From contig QKMY01000051.1 in NCBI GenBank assembly GCA_003242895.1, positions 1-40,633 of the forward strand: 40,633 nucleotides of DNA. Reading direction: 5' to 3'. Shown piece after piece: positions 1 through 6,891 of the stretch. Position 1 is the first letter of the stretch, and each line of letters begins with the position of its first letter. The position numbers and the translations under genes are program-made. Source of the DNA: Candidatus Margulisiibacteriota bacterium (GTDB lineage: Bacteria > Margulisbacteria > Riflemargulisbacteria > GWF2-39-127). The notes under the pieces were generated by a model, which searched no databases, was not told the DNA's origin, and saw only the letters and a list, made by a program, of their open reading frames with translations.

Positions 1-4
1 CTGC

Positions 5-15
5 ATCTGAAACTT
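5..15 (+). repeat. Direct repeat ATCTGAAACTT, left copy (partner at 2860-2870)
   Basis: The 11-mer ATCTGAAACTT occurs here and again at 2860-2870, bracketing both Fic genes. Similarity extends loosely beyond it on both sides (TG before; AATTA and TCAA after, with a small indel). A related TCTGAAAC lies between the two genes inside the hairpin at 1441-1473. It may mark an inserted module or be a genome-wide intergenic motif. Confidence 0.4.
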
Positions 16-28
16 TTTAATTATTCTC

Positions 29-61
29 AATCTGGCCGGTTTATTTTGAATCGGCCAGATT
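29..61. repeat. 10-bp inverted repeat (hairpin) in intergenic DNA
   Basis: Arms AATCTGGCCG (29-38) and CGGCCAGATT (52-61) are perfect reverse complements around a 13-base loop. The right arm is followed by only a short AT stretch. It could be a terminator of a gene lying left of the window, or a stand-alone palindrome. The rest of 1-190 shows no recognisable gene. Confidence 0.5.
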
Positions 62-191
62 ATTCAGCAACATTAAGCCGGATTATTCTGAGAAATAACA
101 CCATGGCTCAGTTTTATTTTGCCATAACTACTTGGTACTACTGTCTTTTCTTTAACAAGAAACACTAGATTCACTTGATAACTCAAGAAAA

Positions 192-255
192 GTGTGCAGA
201 AGTGTGCAGTCGATGACGGTTATCCGTTGCACACTCTTGCACATTACGCTATAAT
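192..255 (+). promoter_or_regulatory. Promoter and four-half-site operator of the first Fic gene; predicted leaderless start
   Basis: A -35 TTGCAC (227-232) and a perfect -10 TATAAT (250-255) are separated by 17 bases. Transcription would then start at about 262, which is the ATG itself, and no Shine-Dalgarno sequence lies upstream, so a leaderless mRNA is predicted. Four half-sites overlap the promoter: GTGTGCA at 192 and 202, TGCACAC at 228 and TGCACA at 238. Each pair is spaced exactly 10 bases, and the two pairs are inverted relative to one another, as expected for a cooperatively bound repressor. The protein's own C-terminal winged helix is the obvious candidate ligand (inference). Confidence 0.65.
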
Positions 256-261
256 AACCAT

Positions 262-1386
262 ATGTTATCATACGAGATTAATCAAGATTTAATAAGAGCG
301 CTAAAAGAATTATTCTCACTCTGTCAAAGGCGATGGGACCAGGTTGACGCTTATCCTGAGCCAAAGAAAAAGTACATCAGAAAACATTCTTTAATCAGCA
401 ACATAGGGGCATCTACTCGTATTGAGAACGCCATACTTACTGATGTCGAGATTGATTGGATTGACAAGGATATTAACACAGAAAGCAATGCTACCTTTAA
501 AGACAGAGAACACGTCATTAAGGATAAGTTGTCCAAAGATAAAGAGCGTAGCATAGAAGAGGTCGCAGGGTACCGTGATGCTATCCAGATCATCAATCAT
601 GCTCCCAAAGATTTTGTGCCAATGAGAGAGTCTAATATCAAGGGTTTGCACCGAGAAATTATGAAATATTACTCGGGGGCAGTTCATTATCAGGGCAACT
701 ACAAAACTCAGATAAACAGTGTTGTCGAATCAAATAGCAGAACAGGAAGTAAAAAGACGTTACTGAGGACAGCTGACCCTGGAATTGAAACAGAAACAAG
801 CATGCATGACCTGGTTGCCTGGTTTAATGCTACACTGATGACTGATCCATGGTGTCTGCCAACTGCGGTAGAGTTTGTCTTCAGATTCCTGGCGATACAT
901 CCTTTTCAGGATGGGAACGGCAGACTGTCCCGACTGTTCTTTCAGGCTATACTCATGAATTCCGAGGATAACTATTTTTCGGCTATTATTCCATATATAG
1001 CTCTTGATCGAGAAGTAGAGAAGACAAGGCCACAATATTACTTGGTATTAAACAAGTGTTCCGGTGGCCACTTCAACCCAGATCCTGCGAAGTACAAGTA
1101 CAATGAATTGCTCGCTTATATGATACAAGTGATACGGGAGAGTTTGCCGAACATTGATCACTATGCGCAGAAATATGATTTGCTGCAAACTCTGTCCGAA
1201 ACGGACCTTAAGATCCTCGCATGTTTTAAGGAGCAGCCTGAGCATTACCTGCAAACAAAAAATATTGTGGAAATGCTTAATATCCCAAGAAGGACTGCGA
1301 TCTATTCCCTTAATAAGCTCCTAGCTGCCTCATTTGTTCAGTCTATTGGGCGTGGTGCCGGGGTAAAGTATAAGATTACCTTCTAG
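262..1386 (+). CDS. Fic family protein (AMPylase-type) with C-terminal winged helix
   Basis: This 374-residue protein carries the full Fic core HPFQDGNGRLSR (residues 213-224). That gives the catalytic His213, the acidic metal-binding Asp217 and the phosphate-binding GNGR anion hole. Fic enzymes usually transfer AMP from ATP to a hydroxyl of a target protein. An upstream STRIEN at 51-56 fits the [S/T]xxxE[G/N] inhibitory motif, so it should be a class II, self-inhibited Fic with the inhibitory helix N-terminal to the core. Residues from about 310 to 374 look like a winged helix-turn-helix, which could bind the palindromic promoter in front of the gene. The ATG at 262 is chosen because the -10 box ends only six bases before it. 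The target is unknown. It shares only the Fic core with the neighbouring Fic gene, so the pair is not a recent duplication. Confidence 0.9.
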   Translation: MLSYEINQDLIRALKELFSLCQRRWDQVDAYPEPKKKYIRKHSLISNIGASTRIENAILTDVEIDWIDKDINTESNATFKDREHVIKDKLSKDKERSIEEVAGYRDAIQIINHAPKDFVPMRESNIKGLHREIMKYYSGAVHYQGNYKTQINSVVESNSRTGSKKTLLRTADPGIETETSMHDLVAWFNATLMTDPWCLPTAVEFVFRFLAIHPFQDGNGRLSRLFFQAILMNSEDNYFSAIIPYIALDREVEKTRPQYYLVLNKCSGGHFNPDPAKYKYNELLAYMIQVIRESLPNIDHYAQKYDLLQTLSETDLKILACFKEQPEHYLQTKNIVEMLNIPRRTAIYSLNKLLAASFVQSIGRGAGVKYKITF

Positions 1387-1440
1387 TGCAAAAGCCATTA
1401 TCTGGGTGAGTTACTCAATTTTTTTTCAACTAAAAACACT

Positions 1441-1473
1441 GGGTTTCAGTTAATCTGAGTAAATCTGAAACCC
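1441..1473. repeat. 9-bp inverted repeat downstream of the first Fic gene
   Basis: GGGTTTCAG (1441-1449) pairs perfectly with CTGAAACCC (1465-1473) across a 15-base loop. Only a short T-rich stretch follows, so it is a poor intrinsic terminator. A run of eight T lies upstream at about 1417-1424 and is not attached to a good stem. The right arm contains the TCTGAAAC word seen at 6 and 2861. Confidence 0.45.
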
Positions 1474-1608
1474 TTGATTTTACTGGGATTCAATATTACG
1501 GACACACCTGTCACACAGGCGGACTCTCCCCCCAGTTAAATCACTATTACTTTTTACCTGTATTAATTTTATTTTTGTCATTTAATGTCCTTTCCTCGTT
1601 TAACTTTT

Positions 1609-1644
1609 TTGACTTTGCGGAGAATAATGTATATAATCTCCGCA
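1609..1644 (+). promoter_or_regulatory. Promoter of the second Fic gene with embedded operator TGCGGAGA-N13-TCTCCGCA
   Basis: A -35 TTGACT (1609-1614), 17-base spacer and perfect -10 TATAAT (1632-1637) are visible. The perfect palindrome TGCGGAGA (1616-1623) / TCTCCGCA (1637-1644) fills the spacer: its left arm starts two bases after the -35 and its right arm begins on the last base of the -10. A bound repressor would directly block RNA polymerase. A Shine-Dalgarno AGAAGG (1644-1649) overlaps the palindrome end and precedes the ATG at 1660. Confidence 0.75.
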
Positions 1645-1659
1645 GAAGGTGCGGTGAAA

Positions 1660-2778
1660 ATGATGTATATTTATAAAAATCAAAATTGGCCTAATTTTAC
1701 TTGGAATAATGAAAAGGTATTGGAAGTATTGCTCCCGACAAAACTTGCACAAGGTTTGTTGCTCGGCAAAATGAATGCACTTGGATTTGAATTAAAGGAA
1801 GAAGCTGTATTAAATATATTGACTCAGGATATTATTAAATCCAGTGAGATTGAAGGCGAGATACTTGATAAAGAACAAGTTAGATCGTCTGTCGCGAGAC
1901 GTTTAGGATTTGATGTCGGTGGTGGAATACATGTCGACCGCAACATCGAAGGTGTTGTAGAGACGATGCTTGATGCAACACAGCATTATAACCTAGTTTT
2001 AACTAAAGATATATTAATCGGATGGCACGCTTCTTTGTTCCCTACAAGTTATAGTGGAATGCATAAAATAGAAGTAGGGCAGTTTCGAGATGATAAAAAC
2101 GGACCAATGCAAGTTGTATCAGGTGCTATAAGTAAAGAAAAAGTCCATTATCAAGCACCGGAAGCATCCTCTCTCGAGTTAGAAATTCTTGAGTTTATTG
2201 ATTGGGTAAACGGTTCAGCGCATATCGATACTGTCATAAAAGCTGGTATAGCTCATTTATGGTTTGTTACTTTGCATCCTTTTGATGACGGGAATGGACG
2301 AATTGCAAGAGCATTAACTGATATGCTGCTTGCTAGAGCAGAAAATACTCCACAGCGATTTTACAGTATGTCAGCGCAAATAAGAAAAGAACGTAATGAG
2401 TACTATAATATATTAGAAAAAACTCAAAAGGGTTCACTTGATATTACAGCGTGGCTAGTTTGGTTTATTGAATGCTTATTGCGTGCTATCGAAAATACCC
2501 AAGGAACACTTTCTTGTATATTTAATAAAGCATTATTCTGGCAAAAATATGGAAGCATTAATTTAAACGATAGACAAAAGAAAGTAATAAATATGCTTTT
2601 TGATAATTTTGAAGGAAAATTAACTTCTTCTAAATGGGCAAAAATATGTAAGTGTTCGCAAGATTCTGCAAACAGGGATATTTTAGAATTGGTTGATAAG
2701 AATATATTAATCAAGGTTGGTGCAGGCCGTAGCACGAATTACGTTTTGATTGGTAATAATGAAAGTTGCGGAGATTAG
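1660..2778 (+). CDS. Fic family protein with DUF4172-type N-terminus
   Basis: The start at 1660 (or the adjacent ATG at 1663) is preferred to the upstream ATG at 1585. AGAAGG lies 10 bases before it, the promoter lies downstream of 1585, and the N-terminus then reads MYIYKNQNWPNFTW, typical of DUF4172 Fic proteins. That gives 372 residues. SSEIEG at 61-66 is the inhibitory [S/T]xxxE[G/N] motif and HPFDDGNGRIAR at 206-217 the catalytic loop, so an autoinhibited AMP-transferase is predicted. The last ~60 residues resemble a winged helix, a likely DNA-binding domain for the palindromes at both ends of the gene. It is more AT-rich than the first Fic gene and has different flanking architecture, suggesting independent acquisition. 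The substrate is unknown. Confidence 0.9.
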   Translation: MMYIYKNQNWPNFTWNNEKVLEVLLPTKLAQGLLLGKMNALGFELKEEAVLNILTQDIIKSSEIEGEILDKEQVRSSVARRLGFDVGGGIHVDRNIEGVVETMLDATQHYNLVLTKDILIGWHASLFPTSYSGMHKIEVGQFRDDKNGPMQVVSGAISKEKVHYQAPEASSLELEILEFIDWVNGSAHIDTVIKAGIAHLWFVTLHPFDDGNGRIARALTDMLLARAENTPQRFYSMSAQIRKERNEYYNILEKTQKGSLDITAWLVWFIECLLRAIENTQGTLSCIFNKALFWQKYGSINLNDRQKKVINMLFDNFEGKLTSSKWAKICKCSQDSANRDILELVDKNILIKVGAGRSTNYVLIGNNESCGD

Positions 2779-2796
2779 CTAGTATATTCTCCGCAA
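2766..2796. promoter_or_regulatory. Second copy of the Fic operator palindrome, overlapping the stop codon
   Basis: TTGCGGAGA (2766-2774) and TCTCCGCAA (2788-2796) form a 9-bp perfect dyad with the same 13-base spacer as the promoter copy at 1616-1644. The TAG stop (2776-2778) lies in the spacer. A -10-like TATATT (2783-2788) occupies the same position relative to the dyad as TATAAT does in the promoter, but no good -35 is present. A half-site TGCGAAGAATATA follows at 2801. Confidence 0.65.
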
Positions 2797-2859
2797 TATA
2801 TGCGAAGAATATACAATTATTAAAAATATATAATGACATTTGTAGATATTAAACGTTGT

Positions 2860-2870
2860 ATCTGAAACTT
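2860..2870 (+). repeat. Direct repeat ATCTGAAACTT, right copy
   Basis: This is identical to the 11-mer at 5-15. The two copies lie outside the two Fic genes. Between 2797 and 2931 nothing else is recognised apart from this word and AT-rich DNA. Confidence 0.4.
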
Positions 2871-2931
2871 CTTGTGAATTACTCAACATAGGAAGAGCAA
2901 TGTTTTTTCTCAAACGAATGGCAGATCGTAT

Positions 2932-3972
2932 TCAGTATACTTTGAAATATGTTTCCCATCCATTATATTTTTTTGTATGCCCTTGTTGTGGTGAGTCGTA
3001 ATGATTAAAGCTGAAAGTTGTAAATTTGTCTGCATAGGATTGTTCTGCTAGCAGTTGCCTTAGTACCCTGGATAATGGAGCTGAATTATAATCAGTTGTG
3101 AAAGTTTCAAGGACAATCCAGAATTGCGTGGCAGGACGATTTTTTTTAATTGCTGCTCTTAATGGAGAAAGCCAGGTTGCGATATCTGTTAATGTTGCAT
3201 TTCCCGCACCGATACCATCCTGTACAGCGACTATATCTATTGGAGCGCTAACAATAATTCGACCCCACATTTCTGCGTATTGTAAAGCATTTAAGTCGGC
3301 ATGTGAAACAAAATATGGCGCAACCATAACGGGTTTGTTCATATTTGTGTGAATATATGTGGCGACATCGTTATAAACGCTGATCAAGTGTTTCTCAGCG
3401 GTGCTGTCAAAATTAAGGTTATTAACTTCCATCGGCAAATAAAATCCTGCGATTGTATCACCGTAGTTAGCTCCAAAAAGCTTCCAGAGTTCTTGCGCAA
3501 TCTGTTTGCTAAGGTTATATTCTTTGGTCAGCCAGACGTCGTCATTAGCACCTTTGCTCCACCAGTCGTTTGTATAGTTTAGCCCCAGCCAGACTTTTAA
3601 TCCTTGAGTTTTGGCAGCTTCAAGAGATAATCCAACAGGATCGGTTGCTGTTCCGGTAAACTTGGCTAATTCTGTAGGGTAATAAGCTTTCATGGTTGAA
3701 GGTGTGCTGTCTACCGTCCATTGCCAGATAAAATGGTCCATATGGACGTTATCCATATATTGTAACTCGGTGGTAAAATTGCTTGATGTCCATGATTCCA
3801 CCAGCCATGGCTGAATAAAACTCCCTGATAATGGTTTTTGAATTCTGTTTGAGTTAAGTTCCTGGATATCGGTGTTTTCATTAATACTGGTATTATTTTT
3901 TGCCAGCTCCCCGCATCCAGTTAACATAAACCCGAATACAAGCAGGCAAACATACTTCAAAATATTTTTCAT
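2932..3972 (-). CDS. DUF4434-like glycosidase-fold lipoprotein
   Basis: The 346-residue product begins with a lipoprotein signal: basic N-terminus, hydrophobic core and lipobox LTGC with the lipidated Cys20. Gly at +2 predicts sorting to the outer membrane. The mature part reads like DUF4434, a TIM-barrel family related to glycoside hydrolases. It has an N-terminal SGSFIQPW strand (49-56), VWLGLNYTNDWW (127-138) and GFYLPMEVNN (176-185), whose Glu182 is a plausible acid/base. Glu289 in FWIVLETF is a possible second carboxylate. An AAGGA Shine-Dalgarno (3984-3980) is seven bases before the ATG. It is transcribed alone and away from the helicase. Its LTGC-x-E-[LF]-A-[KR] signal closely resembles that of the kelch lipoprotein at 6892. 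The substrate is unknown, though surface polysaccharide is plausible. Family assignment is by pattern only. Confidence 0.75.
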   Translation of the reverse strand: MKNILKYVCLLVFGFMLTGCGELAKNNTSINENTDIQELNSNRIQKPLSGSFIQPWLVESWTSSNFTTELQYMDNVHMDHFIWQWTVDSTPSTMKAYYPTELAKFTGTATDPVGLSLEAAKTQGLKVWLGLNYTNDWWSKGANDDVWLTKEYNLSKQIAQELWKLFGANYGDTIAGFYLPMEVNNLNFDSTAEKHLISVYNDVATYIHTNMNKPVMVAPYFVSHADLNALQYAEMWGRIIVSAPIDIVAVQDGIGAGNATLTDIATWLSPLRAAIKKNRPATQFWIVLETFTTDYNSAPLSRVLRQLLAEQSYADKFTTFSFNHYDSPQQGHTKKYNGWETYFKVY

Positions 3973-4392
3973 GTCTAAATCCTTATAAAAATTTCTTGTC
4001 TAATTCATAGCGGATTTGTTGCTTTTTTATTTGTATCTAAAAGCATCGTTTTGGGCTGAGTAGAATCAACGTCACAAGCCCATGACCGCGTCTAATAAGA
4101 AGGTGTGTCGGCATTGTCATGGGTATAAGTCTAAATGATCAAATCTTTGGTGAGTTTTTCTGCTTGAGGCGCTCCGTCCATGGGCGCTGAAGGGCCATCT
4201 ATATTGTATATCCTATGATACCATTTTGAGACTATATTGTAAGGCAAAAATATATGTGGGCGATACCGGATAAGCAAAGAAAACTTCTTTTTATAAAAGT
4301 CCATGTTCAGATGTTTATTCCCATGTTTCTGAAGTAAGTAAATTGTGAACATCCAACTCTGCTGTATTGTACCTACATATATCTAAGAGTTT
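3973..4392. other. Intergenic region with one inverted repeat and a doubtful minus-strand ORF
   Basis: This gap separates the divergently transcribed lipoprotein and helicase genes. CCCATGAC (4079-4086) and GTCATGGG (4116-4123) form a perfect 8-bp inverted repeat with a 29-base loop. An open frame of 73 codons on the minus strand (4352-4131) has no clear ribosome site and no recognisable domain; it may be chance or a gene remnant. Nothing else is supported. Confidence 0.4.
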
Positions 4393-4416
4393 CTCTTGCT
4401 GTTATAATAGCAAGAG
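4393..4416 (+). promoter_or_regulatory. Palindrome with -10 box in its loop, upstream of the helicase
   Basis: CTCTTGCT (4393-4400) and AGCAAGAG (4409-4416) are perfect 8-bp arms around an 8-base loop that contains TATAAT (4403-4408). No convincing -35 lies at the standard distance. If this is the helicase promoter, a dimeric regulator binding the dyad would cover the -10. A weak AGGG (about 4427-4430) precedes the ATG at 4438. Confidence 0.5.
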
Positions 4417-4437
4417 CCAATAAAATAGGGTTTTGAT

Positions 4438-6645
4438 ATGGATTTTATCGATTATTTAATCAAAAAGCACAATATAAGTTTAAGTGAACAACAGCAAAAA
4501 GCCGTTTTAAATATAGATGGTCCTATCCTGCTGTTGGCTGTGCCTGGTGGTGGCAAAACTACCGTTATCGTTTCCCGCTGCGCCAATTTGGTTATAAATC
4601 ATGGGGTTATACCTCAGAGTATCCTTACCTTAACTTTTAGCAAGGCTTCAGCAATGGATATGAAGCACAGGTTTCATAAGGCTTTTGGAGATAATATACA
4701 GGGAGAGGTCCATTTTTCTACGATACATAGTTTTTGTTATTTTGTACTAAAAAATTATGCTCAGAAAATGCGTTTAAGCTTTCCGATCATTATTGAAGAT
4801 GAAAAAGCCGAGGTAACAAAAAGTCAGATGTTAAGACAGCTGTATCAAAAGCGTAATAATTCTTATCTCAGCGATGATAAACTTGAGGAGCTATCAAACG
4901 CAATCTGTTATGTAAAAAATATGATGCTGTCGGAAAAAGAAATAATTCGTTATAAAACAGATATAAAGAATTTTTTCGAAATATTTCAATCTTATGAAGC
5001 TCTTAAGCACGAGAATAACTTAATTGATTTTGATGATATGCTCACAAAGACTCTGGAACTGTTTGACCAGGACAAAGATTTGGTCAATGTTTACAGGAAT
5101 AAGTATAAATATATTAATGTGGATGAGTCGCAAGATACTTCCTACCTTCAGCATCAAATCTTAAAATGTTTGGCAAATCCCAGGAATAATATTTTCATGG
5201 TGGGGGATGAAGATCAAAGTATTTATGCTTTTAGGGCAGCTTTTCCCAAAGCACTAATGGATTTCGAAAAAACATATCCTGGTGCACAAATTTATTTAAT
5301 GGAAAATAATTACCGGTCAACCCAAAGCATCGTAAATGCAGCTAATAAGTTTATTAAGCAGAATAATGAGCGGTACGACAAAAATATGTTTTCTGAGCGA
5401 AAGGACGGGACCCCGGTAAAATATATCAGCTTTCAGAATAAAAACGATCAATATATCCATCTTGTGTCTAAGTTGAAAGATAACAAGGATTTTTCTAGTA
5501 TCGCTGTTTTATACCGGAATAATGTTTCGGCAATTCCAGTGGCAGATGCATTGTCTGCCAGCGCTATTCCTTTTTACCTGCGTGAAGCAAAAACCCATTT
5601 TTTTAGGCATTGGGTAACAATGGATATTATTTCTTTTTTTGACCTTTCTAATGACGCTGCAAACACTGGAGCTTTTCGTCAAATCTATTATAAAATGAAT
5701 GCCTTTTTATCAAAAGTCATGTTTGAATATAGCGTGAAGAATAGAATGCCAAACAAAACCCTATTCGATACTTTGCTCGAATATCCGGATTTGACTGAAA
5801 AGCAATATGACAAGATTCTGGCGATAAAGAAAAACTTCCAAAAGATGTCTAAGTTGAATGCCCATGAAGCTATAGAGTTCATTGTTAATGCTCTGGGCTA
5901 TGGTGAGTATATAAATAAACAAAGCAGTGATGCAACTGATTCTACAGATGGTTTAAACCAAATTATAAGTAGTTTGAAGAGCATCGCTGCAAGAACAGAT
6001 AGCGTCCAGTCTTTTAAAGACAGACTTGAACGGCTTCAGCAAATTATGCAAAATGCAAAATTCAATAAAGGTAAAAATGCTGTAACCCTTTCTACCGTTC
6101 ACTCTAGCAAAGGTTTGGAGTTTGATTGTGTTTATATGATAGATCTTTTTGATGGTCAATTCCCTTCAGTAAACAGCATACGAGAAGCTAAGTCTGGGAA
6201 CCGATCTCTTATGGAAGAAGAAGTGCGGCTTTTTTACGTAGGAGCTACCAGGGCCAGGCATCAACTTGAGCTTATGGCTTCAAATACTCTGGATGGTAAT
6301 AGAGTTAAGCCATCTCGTTTTATCGAGTTATTCCTGGATATTCCCAAAAAAAAGCAGACTGTAATAGCTGATAGCAGTAAATGGGAAATAGAACTCGATG
6401 ATTACGTAGACCAGGGGCCCATTTCAGCAAAAAACCTTTATCTCGAAATGCCTGTTGCACATAAAATGTTTGGTTTAGGAAACATTCGTTCGATTAACTG
6501 GAAAACAGATATCTTGGAAATATTTTTTGTAGATATTGGAATCAAGATCTTTTCCTTAAGTACATGCATAAATGCCGACCTGCTGCATACACTTGGAAAT
6601 AAAAACTTAGCAAATTCTGAGCCTTTTCCGGGGTGCATCCGATAA
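4438..6645 (+). CDS. UvrD/PcrA-type superfamily 1 DNA helicase
   Basis: The 735-residue protein contains all main SF1A motifs: LSEQQQKAV (Q motif, about 15-23), Walker A AVPGGGKTT (34-42), VDESQDTS (Walker B, 228-235), VGDEDQSIYAFRAA (motif III), ENNYRST (motif IV), TVHSSKGLEFD (motif V) and FYVGATRARHQL (motif VI). Such enzymes unwind DNA 3' to 5' in repair or replication restart. A C-terminal HKMFGLGNI...DIGIKIFSL stretch matches the Tudor-like tail of PcrA-type helicases, so the protein looks complete. Its length is near that of UvrD and PcrA (about 720-750). It stands alone, with a palindrome-associated -10 box upstream. It could be the housekeeping enzyme or an extra copy; the window cannot decide. 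Codon use is AT-rich. Confidence 0.92.
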   Translation: MDFIDYLIKKHNISLSEQQQKAVLNIDGPILLLAVPGGGKTTVIVSRCANLVINHGVIPQSILTLTFSKASAMDMKHRFHKAFGDNIQGEVHFSTIHSFCYFVLKNYAQKMRLSFPIIIEDEKAEVTKSQMLRQLYQKRNNSYLSDDKLEELSNAICYVKNMMLSEKEIIRYKTDIKNFFEIFQSYEALKHENNLIDFDDMLTKTLELFDQDKDLVNVYRNKYKYINVDESQDTSYLQHQILKCLANPRNNIFMVGDEDQSIYAFRAAFPKALMDFEKTYPGAQIYLMENNYRSTQSIVNAANKFIKQNNERYDKNMFSERKDGTPVKYISFQNKNDQYIHLVSKLKDNKDFSSIAVLYRNNVSAIPVADALSASAIPFYLREAKTHFFRHWVTMDIISFFDLSNDAANTGAFRQIYYKMNAFLSKVMFEYSVKNRMPNKTLFDTLLEYPDLTEKQYDKILAIKKNFQKMSKLNAHEAIEFIVNALGYGEYINKQSSDATDSTDGLNQIISSLKSIAARTDSVQSFKDRLERLQQIMQNAKFNKGKNAVTLSTVHSSKGLEFDCVYMIDLFDGQFPSVNSIREAKSGNRSLMEEEVRLFYVGATRARHQLELMASNTLDGNRVKPSRFIELFLDIPKKKQTVIADSSKWEIELDDYVDQGPISAKNLYLEMPVAHKMFGLGNIRSINWKTDILEIFFVDIGIKIFSLSTCINADLLHTLGNKNLANSEPFPGCIR

Positions 6646-6891
6646 CGTCAAGAGCCATCTCGTTTTGCGGTAAATTTTGAATTAACGATAGAGAATTTGA
6701 CCAGCAAAGGAGGGTTTTTAAATTTAAAAATCAAAATTGGCCATTATTGTTGACAATTTCTTCTTAATCAGCCAATAATGGATTGTATTGGCATATAAGT
6801 AATTCGTTATTTGTTTAGGGTCGGATTCAATTCTCGAAGTTTTATAAATATTTTTTTTTCAACATATATAAAAAATAAAGGGGAAATTGCT
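6646..6891 (+). promoter_or_regulatory. Operon leader: promoter within an inverted repeat, plus Shine-Dalgarno of the kelch lipoprotein gene
   Basis: CCATTATTG (6741-6749) and CAATAATGG (6773-6781) are perfect 9-bp arms. A consensus -35 TTGACA (6750-6755) starts right after the left arm, and a -10-like AATAAT (6774-6779) lies inside the right arm, with an 18-base spacer. This geometry suggests a repressible promoter for the operon at 6892-15249, with a ~105-base leader. AGGGGA (6879-6884) is the ribosome site for ATG 6892. An orphan AAAGGAGGG near 6704-6713 has no associated start codon. Confidence 0.55.

Noticed and set aside
1407-1424. Possible intrinsic terminator after the first Fic gene (T-run)
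   Set aside because: The eight-T run lacks a stable stem directly before it; the nearest good stem (1441-1473) is downstream of the T-run.
1441-1473. Integron attC-like site next to the Fic genes
   Set aside because: A palindrome is present but the conserved core sites of attC and any integrase are not.
4131-4352. 73-codon minus-strand open frame between the lipoprotein and helicase genes
   Set aside because: No clear ribosome site, no recognisable domain and mixed composition; kept only as part of the intergenic description.
6309-6666. 13-mer GCCATCTCGTTTT at both 6309 and 6654
   Set aside because: Flanking similarity is weak and no mobile element is visible; probably coincidence.
6704-6713. 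Strong Shine-Dalgarno-like AAAGGAGGG
   Set aside because: No start codon at a workable distance opens more than about a dozen codons, so it is not counted as a gene start.
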